From: Dentipellis sp. KUC8613 | Lineage: Eukaryota; Basidiomycota; Agaricomycetes; Russulales; Hericiaceae | DNA: 64,000 nt | Direction of reading: 5' to 3' | Assembly: GCA_002286715.1 (NCBI GenBank) | Contig: NSJX01000046.1 | Coordinates: forward strand, 163,364 to 227,363 | Shown: piece by piece, positions 22,201-33,256 of the stretch | Layout of the letters: every line of letters starts with the position of its first letter | Numbering within the stretch: the stretch's first letter is position 1 | Program-made: the position numbers and the translations under genes | The notes under the pieces: generated by a model | Seen by the model: the letters and a program-made list of their open reading frames with translations, nothing else | The model's database searches: none | Told to the model about the DNA's origin: nothing

Positions 22201-23162
22201 TAGATCAGACCTGAAACGCGAAGCCTTGTTGAGTAGCGTAACGTTAAACCACCATGTATAACACCACTGCACCTTTCTCGACCATTTTCTGGAATATTCG
22301 GAGTTGTCGCATCTCATAGTCGTGGTCTGAAAGGGGAGTCCTGGTCAAAGCAGATCAGGGCGGTCCATCCTGCTACATGCGCACCTAGAGTACGGTATGT
22401 GCCTTTGTCGCTCCAGTCTGCCATAATCCCCAGCTCCTGGAATTCCGATTTCTGCGTTTCGATCTCGCGCTTGGCAGTCGCCTCCGCCGCAGAGCGAATG
22501 GTGTCTGCCGTAAGACCAGAAGCAATCTGTTGTGAGCCATTGGAGCCATTCAAATCCTCGATCTTCTTGACGCCGAGTTCCTTGAGTGCCTTGTTCTCGA
22601 TCGGGAGGCCGTGACAATCCCAGCCAGGAATATAACTAGATGAAGACGCGTAAGTGAAGGTCGAGGATAGAGACACGGGACTCACTGTACTTGGTGTCCA
22701 AGGGAGACGTGGTATCGATTAATGATGTCCTTCAGAATCTTGTTCAATGCATGACCTATGCAAGTTTCAGCAAGCAAGCAAGATTCAACTGTCTGAGCTA
22801 CTTACCCATATGCAGGTTGCCATTCGCGTACGGCGGTCCATCGTGCAAGACAAACGTCGGTCCCTTCGCTTTTTCTCTCTGCATGTCTCCATCAATTCCC
22901 ACCACAACTGCAGACACTGCTTGAATGCTCTGACCTGCCACTTATACAGCGCATCGCAAGTCTTATGCCGAAACGCGACCTCTGTCTTCGCCGGGTCCGT
23001 CCAGAGTGGAAACGAGGTCTTCGGAAGAAGCAGAGTCTTAGAGAACGCTTTGCTGTCAACCTTCCCTGCTGCCTTGTCGCCCGAGAGGCACGGCACGGAA
23101 GTCGAAAGCCATCGTCTACCGCAGTTCCGAAGTGACGCGAACGCGCCGCCGCGTGTCCGCAT
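19237..23162 (-). CDS. ISM1: isoleucyl-tRNA synthetase, mitochondrial
   Basis: Class I synthetase charging mitochondrial tRNA-Ile. The N-terminus is Arg/Ser-rich without acids for about 25 residues ([18 protein letters not shown]), as in a mitochondrial presequence. Next come [17 protein letters not shown] and, across an intron, HALNKIL, which together form the HIGH motif (about 22730-22860). The Rossmann region [20 protein letters not shown] follows, then the editing (CP1) domain, and the KMSKS loop (20609-20623) in [16 protein letters not shown]. The anticodon-binding helical domain follows. The C-terminus has two cysteine pairs (CPRCW, CARC), the zinc finger of bacterial-type IleRS. More than ten introns. 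The predicted protein is about 1000 residues, as expected. Mitochondrial rather than cytosolic because of the presequence, length and terminal zinc finger. Confidence 0.93.
20609..20623 (-). other. KMSKS motif of isoleucyl-tRNA synthetase
   Basis: These codons read Lys-Met-Ser-Lys-Ser on the minus strand. This is the ATP-binding loop typical of class I aminoacyl-tRNA synthetases. Confidence 0.93.
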
Positions 23163-24051
23163 GAGGTTGCAGCACGAGCCGCTCTAACACTCCCACGAGA
23201 GGGAAAAAGAGCTTGTGCGGCTAGTGTCGTGCGCTACGCGGGTCAGCGTTGAGAACGTCGAAGAGCAGGTCCAAGTCGCGGTCGCGGTCCCCGGAATGAA
23301 ATGACTGGTCGAAGAATATCGAGAGCTTATGGTTAGGGTCAATCGGGCGGCGCTCGGCGGCGGGAGGTCACCGGCCCGGACGGCAACCGGGTCCGAGGAG
23401 TCCGACCTTGTTCGTCACCACTCCAAGCCCGCGGCGGGAGCTCCGCCTCGTTACAAACTATCGGATAAGTTCTTCCTGAATACTTGCTGGAGGTTCGCAC
23501 CCACCGAGTCTATCCCATTTGCAGAACGAAAATCGACAGTAAACCAACAATATTGAGGCTAATCACGAGGTGCCTACCTGCAGCTTCATGTTGAAACACT
23601 GAATCCGCGGAATGAACAGGGGAGACTGTGAATCACCCGGCCCGCAGTTTCATGCTGGTACGGAACCGCTGCACGATACATTTCAGACTCGATCTAGGAA
23701 AAAACACCGTCTGCGCCGAGATGCAGGCGGCCTCACTAGCGCTGGCCGCAGGCTGGTGTGTATCGCGCCTACTCTTCCTGAACCCCTGCAGCCCACTGTA
23801 CCTTCGATGAATCAACGCAGAATGTCTCATTTTCTGCTGAACACGACTGCCATACAACGAGCCGGATATTCCTGTGATGTGTCCGAGACCCACTGCGGCC
23901 GCGGTATCGCAGCATCCGCGCCGCTGTAGCCATCGGCTGCGCTGCCGTCCAGCATCGCTCTCTCGATTGCCAGCGCAGAAGACAAATACCTCCTTTCGAT
24001 AAAAGCTCGCATTGTCCGGCGATCAGGAAACCCCCGCAAATCTCCCCCAGT
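23163..24051. other. intergenic, no supported gene
   Basis: Between the divergent starts of the isoleucyl-tRNA synthetase and P450-E. The open frames here are short and overlap in several readings without domain content. A GGCGGCG/GGCGGGAG-rich patch occurs near 23345-23370. Both promoters presumably lie here. Confidence 0.5.
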
Positions 24052-26454
24052 ATGTCCAGGTTCTACGCCTATCTCGATTTCTTCGCTCTCGGACTATCTG
24101 TCGCCGTCATCTTCTGGCTTCGTTCCCGCCGCCGTCGGTCTGGTGTCCCTCCAGGCCCGCCCGGGAGAGGCCTGCTGTCTGACAATAGGGCTGAGCTTCA
24201 GGAAAGCGGTCAGCCCCGTTGGGTGGTATTCGACCGATGGGCGAAGCAATATGGTGTGCTTTCAACGATTTGTGTGGTAGACTCTTTGTTGCTGAACAAG
24301 TTTCAGGACCCATTTTCAGTGTTCGCTTGGGTCTCCGCACTGAGATCGGTGAGTGATGCTGCAATTATTTCCTCGCATTGAGGCCTTAGCCGCGTGAGTA
24401 TCCAGTGATCACGGATACTCAAGTCGCATGGGATTTACTCGAGAAGCGCGGTGACATCTATTCGAGCCGCCCAAGGAACATAGTAGGGTGAGTGGACTTA
24501 CGGTTCAATCGTCCCACTATTAACATTTCTCAGAGGCGAGATCTTGTCGAAGAATCTCCGAGGAGTCTTTGCACCCTACGGCGACCGATGGCGAAAATTC
24601 CGCAAGGTAGGCGCGACGCATATCTGAGTTGCACGGGTCCCCGCTGACTCGAATTTCCTTTCTGGTTAGGTCTTGAACATCGGCCTGAGCGGCAAGCAAG
24701 CGTTGACATACCGTCAATTTCAATCGTTGGAGTCATGCTTACTTCTCGAGGAGATCTTGCAGGACCCTGCCTCATTCTCCCATTCGATGGAGAGGTAACG
24801 GACGCTTCTTTTCGTACTCGAAGTAGTCCCTAACTTGCGATGGTTCTTTAAGGTATAGTATGTCGACGGCCTTCGCAGTGAGCTACGGTAACCGCATACG
24901 GACCGTTGAGGATCGCATCGTTAAAGAACACGACGAAAGCTTCGCGGGTAAGCGTCTCGGCAATCCTATGACAAAGCGACTGATGCTGACCGCCATCCCA
25001 GCGTTAGTGCAGTAAGTGTTCAATTAACGGCTTCACGATAGTGGTGCTAAATATACACATTCTGGTTTTTGTCATGAAGAGCCGTGTAAGTCCACATCCT
25101 CTGTCGAAAAAAGGTACCGTCGCTTACGTCCGAGTCCGGTTTTTTAGTATTCCAGGGCGCTATATAGTCGAACATGTACGTACACGTCATGCAATTATAC
25201 GTCCAAGCTGACCCTGCTTCAGATCCCGGCTCTGCTGTACCTTCCTGTATGCACTTTCCGTTCGTTTCGACTGAGGAGAGTTTTGCCTCATCCGTTCTTT
25301 CAGAAATGTCTCCAATGGTTCCGCTGGGAAGCCGAAGCCAGGCACGAAATCGACGTGCGCCTGCTCTCCTCGTATCTGCACCAGGTGCGAGACAAGATGG
25401 AGCAAGGCTCCGTCAAGGAATCCCTGTCGTCTCGTATCTTGTCTATGAAGCTCCCTGCAGGGTACACTGAGGTCGGCGTAGCTTACGCCGCCGCTGCGCC
25501 TTACATGGCGGGTGTCGATACCGTGAGTTATTTCGACCTTGTGCAGGTGATAGGCTGGCGCTTATGGTGGTTTTCTCGGGCAGACGTCGGCCACTCTGCA
25601 CGTCTTCATGCGTACGCGTTTTCATTACTCGTGATTCCCGCTAAACTTTACTCGATGCTGCTACTAGTGGCGATGCTGCATTATCCGGATGCCATGAAGA
25701 AAGCGCAGGCTGAACTGGATAGCGTGGTTGGCCGCGAGCGCCTTCCGACTTTCGAGGATGCGGATTTCCTGCCTTATTGCGGCGCTCTCATCAAGGAGGT
25801 CACAAGGTAGATTGCCCAGACCAACACATCCTCGTCATCTTCTAATTTTTCACAGATGGCGTCCCATTGGACCTCTCGGCGTCGCGCACGCAGTCACCCA
25901 GGACGATTACTACAACGGCTACTACATCCCTGCCGGTAGCACGGTCTGGGGTTCTATATAGTACGGCCATTTACCCCATCGCTCCGAATAAAACAATCTG
26001 ACAGTCCGTGCGTGCCAGTTCCATGGCCAAAGACGAAAGAACGTTCCCCCAGGCAGACAAGTTCAGGCCTGAGCGCTTCCTGGAAACCACCGACCCCCGG
26101 CTCATCGAGTTCACCCTGCCCTTCGGCTTCGGTCGCCGGTTCTGTCCAGGCATGCACGTAGCCTTGCAGTCGGTCTATATCATCGTCGTCCGGTATGCCC
26201 CCTTGTATATTCTCTCCTTCATCGGAATTCTAAGTACACCATCGTGCAGCATTCTGTGGGCATTCAACGTGGTGCCTCCAGTCGATGATGCCGGACGGCC
26301 TATCCTACCCGATTCGGAGGCTTTCACGCAGAAGAGCATCGTGAGGCAGCCGGCGCCGTTCAAGTTCTTGTTGACCCCGCGGGGTCCCGAGGTCGCAAAG
26401 ATGGTCGAGATGGAAGCGAGTGAGGCTCAAGAGGTGCTGAAAGAGTGGGAATAA
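24052..26454 (+). CDS. cytochrome P450 monooxygenase E (separate subfamily)
   Basis: Heme-thiolate monooxygenase only distantly related to P450 A-D. An N-terminal anchor (FFALGLSVAVIFWL) and a basic stop-transfer RSRRRR precede the hinge GVPPGPPGRG. Motifs: C-helix WRKFRK, I-helix AGVDTTSA, K-helix KEVTRW, PERF-type loop FRPERFL, and heme loop FGFGRRFCPG near 26120-26150. About twelve introns with some very short exons around 24990-25220, so the exact model there is uncertain. The second intron must end at TATCCAG (near 24398) to avoid a stop. With that choice and the other junctions checked, the frame is continuous and the gene looks intact. The C-terminus ends ...EVLKEWE and lacks the HPLPFDCKI tail of the other P450s. 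Substrate unknown. Confidence 0.85.
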
Positions 26455-26570
26455 AGATGGGGGCGATACATAGGACTTTTTGAATGAATTGCGTATGGTT
26501 GTGTCATATGCATCTGTATCTGCAAATATGATTGACAAATTCGTCACAATGAGGATAGCAAATTTCATTA

Positions 26571-26617
26571 GGGGTAGTTCAGCAACCATAAACGATAGTT
26601 TCTCACGAGCGTTTCTC
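26571..26617 (+). repeat. left terminal inverted repeat of MITE
   Basis: A 47-bp end repeat preceded by TTA at 26568-26570. The first 28 bases match the reverse complement of the right end exactly. Confidence 0.9.
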
Positions 26618-27226
26618 CTGCCAAATTTGGAGAGACGATGATAAACGATGTCGCGTCTCTCTTTCCGTTTCTTGTGTCCAAATCTTTTTGAAAAGCGAAA
26701 GCTTGTTCAATAGGGACAGCTTCTACATCGTTTCTGTGCCGCTTCTGGCCAGCCGAGTCCTCTGACGGCGTGTGACAATCAGTGACTATGTGACTACCTC
26801 CGAGCCTAAGGCAGCTACCGGCGCCGTGCCTCACGTCGGCCGCGACCACGTCGTTATCGTCGGCAACGACGACGATGAACTCCCATTTCCCCAAATGTCT
26901 CCATAACGACGTACACACACCATTTGAAAGCTACATTCTTCAGGGTACAAATGTATATGCATTTCCTATGATCCATGCCCAGTATGGGTAGCGACCTCGT
27001 TATGATTGATTGCGCGGACGTCTTTGAAAAAGGTGGGCACGACGACTGCCACAGTGGGCGGGGTAGGCGGCAGGCATCGGGCGACGCACGGGCGGGCACG
27101 GTGACATTGCTCGAGTCGGCGGCCCGATGTATATCCCATGCGTGACTGACGGCCAAAACCGTTCGCGGTCAGCGGAGCTTTTCGGAGCTTTTCAAGGCCG
27201 AAAGCTTTCAGTCCGAAAACGGTTTT

Positions 27227-27273
27227 GAGAAACACTCGTGAGAAGCTATCGTTTATGGTTGCTGAACTACCCC
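27227..27273 (-). repeat. right terminal inverted repeat of MITE
   Basis: Reverse complement of the left repeat with two differences, followed directly by TTA at 27274-27276, the second copy of the target duplication. Confidence 0.9.
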
Positions 27274-27361
27274 TTAGATCTGGTTCGTTACGGAGATTAT
27301 ACAACAAATTGAGATAAGACAGTGATTTAGAATATATGAATCGTACGTTCCCCCGAGTCCA

Positions 27362-28154
27362 TCACACACGGCGCCTTAGAATCTCCTTCATCTGCTGCTC
27401 GGAAATGCGCTCCATCGTGTCGCTACGCTTGATGACGAATGTTTTCCCTTCAGTGACATTCAACCCATACTCTAGGACATCACACGTTCTCGGAATTTCA
27501 TCCGTCGGGTCGGTATATGTTAATGTCTGGCCTACGAGTTCCGGCCCAACGCTGTCAGCAGAGGCAACCGTTGCATCGACGGTGGGTACCGGAGACTCGG
27601 AGGCTGGCGCTGGATCTCCAAGTGGCCATTCATGATCTGGGTTAAAATTCCTGATTTCTTCCATCCTATAACTAGGGATTCAGGATGGTTTATTCAGAGA
27701 GTCGGCTTGCATACAGACATTATGTCATTAGCTTCTGCTAGCAGAGTGTTCTGCTGATGTGGGGGCAAACGGGGATAATCCTGCGTCATAATGACTGTAA
27801 GGCCGACGTAGGCGGCAAACTTGATTCGAAAGCAGCTGCAGGAAAAGTATAAGTGTATCGCCCAAAAGTCAAAGACGAACGCCGACGCACTCTTCGAGGC
27901 TTAGGGGCTCCGAAACACAGATCGCGTTGCATTTCATGAGATACTCGGCACGTCCCCGCTCGTCATTCGGAGAAGGTTTTGTGCGGGGGTTCTCGGCATC
28001 CTGGTACCACCTGATGCCCATCTCTCGGTGTAGTTGATGCAAGTCAGGTCGATTCCTGACCTTTCGCGCAACTTTCTCGATGGCGGTCATGTACTTGGCA
28101 ACCATTTGCTTTTGCCATTCGTAGGATTGGGGGAGTGCAAAAGTAGTAGACATT
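27362..28154 (-). CDS. small conserved-looking protein of unknown function, three exons
   Basis: Three minus-strand exons join into one frame. Exon 1 from MSTTFALPQSYEW (ATG at 28154) is Lys/Arg-rich and ends at a perfect donor GTGCGT near 27885. Exon 2 (about 27835-27720) reads CFRIKFAAYVGLTVIM, then a PRLPPHQQNTLLAEAND segment. Exon 3 (to 27362) begins MEEIRNFNPDHEWP and ends MKEILRRRV. The product is about 220 residues with no signal peptide and no clear membrane helix. I do not recognise a domain. The ATG at 28154 is preferred over an upstream in-frame one because it follows a purine-rich AAGAAGTTAAAG-like leader and lies nearer the first conserved block. It is divergent from RPN1, 203 bp away, and may share its promoter. 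Confidence 0.6.
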
Positions 28155-28357
28155 ATAAAGAAGTTAAAGTAGAATCCAGTAGTCAGTGTTTGACTGGATA
28201 AGTCCAGTTGAAGGGGCCGCAGTGCACTGACGCCCGTAACGTATGGTCGTGACATACGTGTAACGCATTACGCGTGACATTGAGGCGTGTGACACGACGC
28301 GCGTCGGGTCGCGGTCATTTGAAGAGAGCCAAGTTCACCTCTTCCTCTACAATCATC
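28155..28357. promoter_or_regulatory. short bidirectional promoter region (unknown gene / RPN1)
   Basis: Only 203 bp separate two divergent start codons. The interval contains an ACGCGT hexamer at 28270-28275, identical to the yeast MCB (MBF-binding) core. It lies inside an imperfect dyad (ACGTGTAACGCATTACGCGT), and a perfect 12-bp palindrome CGACGCGCGTCG lies at 28295-28306. No GGTGGCAAA proteasome element (yeast Rpn4 site) was seen. Function inferred from position only. Confidence 0.5.
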
Positions 28358-31300
28358 ATGCCCGCAGCCGTGAAACTCGACGTTCCATCCGAAGATCCCA
28401 AGAAGAAGGAAAAGGTTGCGAAAGATGTCAATGGAAAACCGGTTCCTGAGGCGAAGGAGGGCGAGGAGCTCGTACGTGCAGCTATATTCATCTCGTGTGC
28501 GGGGTACTGAATAGTCTGTGCATTCGTCATCTAGTCGGAGGAGGACTTGCAGTTGAAGGGAGAGCTTGAGATGCTTGTTGAGCGGCTTAAGGTTCGTGTG
28601 AAGCACTGCCAAGATGTCGGGTGCAGCGACGTGCAGGATGGTTCCGAATGCCGTTCTTAAGTTCTGCTTCGCCTGCATCTGTAATGTCTATTCGTTTTCT
28701 GCAGGAAACTAATATGTGGAATACAGGAACCAGATACTTCGCTCTACCGCCCTGCTTTAGAGACTCTCCGAACGCTCATCCGAACATCGACATCCTCCAT
28801 GACATCAGTCCCGAAGCCTCTTAAATTCCTTCGACCACATTACCCCGACCTTCAGACCCTATGGGAGACATGGCCTCCTTCAGAAGACAAGGTATGCACG
28901 CTACGTCTATATTTTTACGCAGCTGATCTCACCTATGCGCAGAGTTTGTTTGCCGATATCCTCTCTGTCCTTGCTATGACCTACTCCGATACCCAACCCC
29001 GAGGGACACTTCGCTACCGCCTCCTTGCCACCTCGCTACTCCCCTCGTCTTCCTCGCTTCATGACCCCAGCGACTGGGGCCACGAGTACGTCCGCCACCT
29101 TGCCGCCGAGCTCGGCGAAGAGTTTGTTCTGCGCGAGCAGACTGAACTCGGAGAGCTTATCACCGAGGAACCTGACTCCACACTCGCTATCCCTCCTCCG
29201 ACATCCACGCCCGACGAAGCCGCGGCGGATAGTGAGAAGAAGGATGAGGCTAAGGAGGCGGAGGACAAGGAGAAGAGGGAGAAGGAGCTGCAGGAGGCGA
29301 AGGAGCTGGAGAAGAGGCGGCGGACACCGATTGACGTTGGCACGACGGACGACCTGCGCGCGCTCGCCATCCAGTGCGCGAAGTTCCTCGTGCACCATAA
29401 CGCAGAGCCCGACGCGGTGGATCTGCTGCAGGAACTCGAGATCATCGACAGGGTGGTCGAGCTTGTTGACGAGAACACGTACGCGCGTGTTTGCGCGTAC
29501 ATGGTCGCGTAAGTATACCATTCATCCGGTCAAAACACGGGGCTAATGCGCAATCGTAGATGTGTGAACCTCCTCCCGCCAGACGACGACATCACGTTCC
29601 TGCGCACTGCTCACCAGATCTACGAGCAACACCAGAAATTCCCAGAAGCCCTCGCGCTCGCAATTCGTCTCAATGACGCCGAGCTCATTCGGAAAGACTT
29701 CAATGCACCGGGCAATCGGTTAGTTTTCATCGTAGCTGTTTCTGTTATGTGCTTACCGTTCTCGTAAGGTCAATGAAGCGCCAGCTGGCCTTCATTCTCG
29801 CGCGAGCGCAAACACCTCTGGAGTGGTTGCAGTCGACATCCGAGGATGGCGAGCCCGAGGAATTGCCGGAAGACCTCTTGGAGTGCTTGTCCAATTCGCG
29901 ATTAAGCACCGCATTCCGCGAATTTGGGAAGGAGCTGGGCGTAGAGGAGGCCAAGAGCCTGGAGGACGTGTACAAGAGCCACCTCGAGAACACAAGTAAG
30001 CGGTCTTCACTTATGCATCCAGTGCGACGTACTAATCTGGCCATGCAGGATCATCTACGGCCAACATCGACTCCGCGCGAGGAAATTTAGCCGGGACCTT
30101 CGTCAACGCCTTTGTCAACGCCGGGTTCGGTAACGATAAGCTTATGGTGGAGGCGGATGAGGGAAGCAGCTGGATCTATAAGAACAAAGACCACGGTACG
30201 TCCAATATTATATCTATGGAGATGGAGGTCGATCCTCACACGCTGTACAGGTATGCTGTCTGCCGCGGCTAGCCTCGGGCTCAGTCTCCTGTGGGACACC
30301 GACATCGGTCTCAGTCACGTCGACAAGTATACCTACTCGCACGAGGAATATATCAAAGTACGTGTGCGTTCGTCCGACTCCGACATATATTTGACATCTT
30401 TCATAGGCGGGTGCGCTTTTGGCAACTGGTATCCTGAACACCGGTGTGCGCTCGGAAGCAGACGCTGCACTCGCTCTGCTCGGCGGCTACGTCGAGAACC
30501 GCTCGGTGCCCCTGAAGACAAGCGCAATCGTCGGTCTCGGTCTCGCATATGCAGGCTCGCACCGGGAAGATCTTCTTGCATTATTGCTGCCACTCGTCGC
30601 CGACGATACACAGAACATGGAGATCGCCTCGCTCGCGGCGCTCGCGTCGGGTTTCATTGGTGTCGGAAGTGAAAACGGCGAGGCGGCGGGCACGATCCTG
30701 CAGACGCTGATGGAGCGCGAGGACTCGCAACTTGACACGAAGTGGACCAGGTTTATGGGCCTTGGTCTTGCGCTTCTCTATCTTGGTATGTCCGTCCGAG
30801 TCGCACCGACGACATGGTACTGATAGTACGTTGTACCTCATAGGCCAAAAGGGCAGCGACTCGTATGATGCGACCATCGAGACGCTCAAGGCGATCCCCC
30901 ACCAGGTCTCGAAGCAGGTGCAAATCCTCGTCGACATGTGCGCCTTCGCGGGTACCGGCGACGTGCTGAAGATCCAGACCATGCTGCACCACTGCGACGA
31001 GCACATCGACAACTCGAAGAAGGAGGGTGACAGCGAAGAAAAGAAGGACGAGGACAAGGACAAGGCGGAGGAGCCGAAGATCGACGACACCTTCCAGGCC
31101 TTCTCCGTCCTCGGGATCGCGCTCGTCGCCATGGGTGAGGACATCGGCGCGGAGATGTGCCTCCGCACGCTCAACCACCTCATGCACTACGGCGAGCCGG
31201 TCATCCGCAAGATGGTGCCGCTCGCGCTCGGCCTCATCTCCGCATCGAACCCGGCGCTGCCGATCATGGACACGCTGTCGAAGTACAGCCACGACCACGA

Positions 31301-31962
31301 CCTCGCCGTCGCGCTCAACGCGATCTTCGCCATGGGCCTCGTCGGCGCGGGCACGAACAACGCGCGGCTCGCGCAGATGCTCCGCCAGCTTGCCGGGTAC
31401 TACCACAAGGAGCCCGACTGCCTGTTCATGGTGCGCGTCGCACAGGGCCTCGTGCACATGGGCAAGGGCACCATCTCGCTCAACCCATTCTTCCTCGACC
31501 GCACCGTCATGTCGCGGACGGCTGTCGCAGGCCTGCTTGCCACCCTCACCGCCTTCACCGACGCGAAATCCTGTAAGTCCTCCTCTGACCCTTGAGACTA
31601 TTCATAGATACTGATGCGTATCGACGACAGTCATCCTCGACAAGTACCACTGGATGCTCTTCTTCCTCACCCCCGCGATGTACCCGCGCTTCTTGATCAC
31701 CCTCGACGAGGATCTGAACAACAAGCCCGTCACCGTGCGTGTGGGCCAGGCGGTGGATGTCGTCGGGCAGGCCGGCAAGCCGCGCACGATCTCCGGGTTC
31801 CAGACGCACCAGACGCCGGTGCGGCTTGCGACGACGGAGCGCGCGGAGCTGGCCACGGAGGAGTACATTCCGTATGCGAGCGTGCTCGAGGGCTTTGTGA
31901 TCTTGGGCAAGAATTTGGGATACGAAAAGGAAGAGGGTGGTGTTGTTGGCATGGACGTGTAG
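28358..31962 (+). CDS. RPN1: 26S proteasome regulatory particle base subunit RPN1
   Basis: Largest non-ATPase scaffold of the 19S base (PSMD2/Rpn1), which docks ubiquitin, shuttle receptors and the deubiquitinase Ubp6. The N-terminus is charged and Lys/Glu-rich ([19 protein letters not shown]), then [13 protein letters not shown] and [11 protein letters not shown], as in Rpn1 proteins. An acidic/lysine coiled stretch (around 29220-29310) precedes [16 protein letters not shown]. The middle carries proteasome/cyclosome repeats, with alternating [35 protein letters not shown] and [13 protein letters not shown] units. A second [13 protein letters not shown] acidic insert occurs near 31020-31080. 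The C-terminus contains [15 protein letters not shown] and ends VVGMDV. About eight introns; predicted length about 920 residues, normal for the family. Constitutive essential gene. Confidence 0.95.
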
Positions 31963-32256
31963 AGTATGATCGACATGTAGAAGTTTCAATAATGCATTTC
32001 TGTTTCTTTACTCCGTTTTCCTTGAAGTTCCTGAGCGTAGCTTTCGCTTCATACATTATTCACGGGTCATCAATGGTCTCCTTGATTCCTTCGACCTTGC
32101 TTGCTCGACGGGCGCCTATATCGTTGATGGAGGCGCTGACGTCATAATCACTGGGTGTATCTTAACGACTTCAAACTCGAATTATAAACTCTTCTCTTTA
32201 CTCCCTGGCCAGTTCTCAACATTTCAGCTCTCCTAGTCTCTTATACACAAGACGAA

Positions 32257-33124
32257 ATGCCGTCAGCACTCATCCTCATTGCTGATGGAACAGAGGAGAT
32301 GGAATTGTGCGCAGGCAACTGTCCATTTAACCTTGTGCTGACATTCAATTGCTCCAGCACTATCACGTATGACACTCTCGTACGAGCTGGTGTATCCTGT
32401 ACCTCTGCGTTCGTGCCGGCACCTGCCTCATCGCCAGATGAGCCAGATCCGTCAAGCCGTGCCCCACCGCAGAACCCTCCCTTTGCACGGGGATCGCGTG
32501 GCATCAACATCCTCCCAGACACGTACTTCTCTCCTCAGGCCTTAACTGCAGTACGCGCCGCTGTGGAACTATAGCTTGCATATTCTTATGTGTTTGACAG
32601 GACAAATTCGACGCTCTAATAATCCCCGGAGGCGCGGGAGGCGCGAAGACCTTGTCCGAGTCCTCCCCCGTGCAGCATCTCGTCCGCGACTTCTATAAGG
32701 CGAAGAAGATTGTTGGCATGATCTGTGCCGGAAGCCTCGCAGCTCTTACATCGAATCTACCTACTCAGCCGATTACTTCGCACCCGTCAGTGCAGTCTCA
32801 GCTCGCAGAGAGTAAGTAAGCTTTCATATGACCTGCACCTAGAACTGACTGCGCCCTCGTCTTCGTGTGTATCTTTCAGAGTTCAAGTATAGTGATGAGC
32901 CCGTGGTCGTGTCGGGAAACCTTGTCACTAGGTCAGCGACTTTGATTCCGAATCACAGATCGACCGTCACACACTATATATACTGACGCGCCTCGATACT
33001 TCACAGCCGCGGACCTGGTACGACGTTCCCTTTCGCGCTCACTCTTGTTGAGCTGCTCTGCGGAAAAGCGAAGCGCGAGGAAGTGTATGCGCCGATGGTG
33101 TTCCCAGTCGGCACGCCGTGGTGA
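32257..33124 (+). CDS. DJ-1/PfpI family protein
   Basis: Class I glutamine amidotransferase-like protein of the DJ-1/ThiJ group (redox-sensing or glyoxalase/deglycase-type activities are reported for relatives). The first exon reads [17 protein letters not shown] with the conserved glutamate of the GxEExE region. IIPGGAGGA follows, then the nucleophile elbow in [13 protein letters not shown], where the Cys is the reactive residue. [31 protein letters not shown] and a C-terminal VELLCGK helix complete the fold. Five exons. The first intron (about 32305-32357) joins GAATT to CACTATC, and the ATG at 32257 follows a short leader. The central segment is longer than in human DJ-1 because of a Pro/Ser-rich insert ([18 protein letters not shown]). 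It lies about 300 bp downstream of RPN1. Confidence 0.9.
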
Positions 33125-33256
33125 CCGCCCGATGCGACAAGGTGAAATATCACGGAAGGAACAAGGAAGTGGATTGTACGCTCAGAAGACCATGTAATTC
33201 AATATATACGACACAAGATACTGCCAAGAGCTATGGGGATATTTGCAAGTCAGGCC

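Larger units (their letters stand above)
26571..27273. mobile_element. non-autonomous inverted-repeat DNA transposon (PIF/Harbinger-like MITE)
   Basis: A 703-bp element with near-perfect 47-bp terminal inverted repeats starting GGGGTAGTTCAGCAACCATA; I count two mismatches. It is flanked by a 3-bp duplication TTA (26568-26570 and 27274-27276). A TTA duplication with long inverted ends fits the PIF/Harbinger superfamily. The interior has no transposase-like frame; small minus-strand frames run through the ends without domains. Near 27160-27222 the interior contains a short direct repeat (CGGAGCTTTT twice) and an inverted pair AAAACCGTT/AACGGTTTT. It depends on a transposase elsewhere. It lies between the 3' ends of P450-E and the small gene at 27362. 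Confidence 0.88.

Noticed and set aside
30753..31457. 234-codon minus-strand frame inside RPN1
   Set aside because: Antisense shadow of RPN1 exons with an abnormal Arg/Val/His-rich composition.
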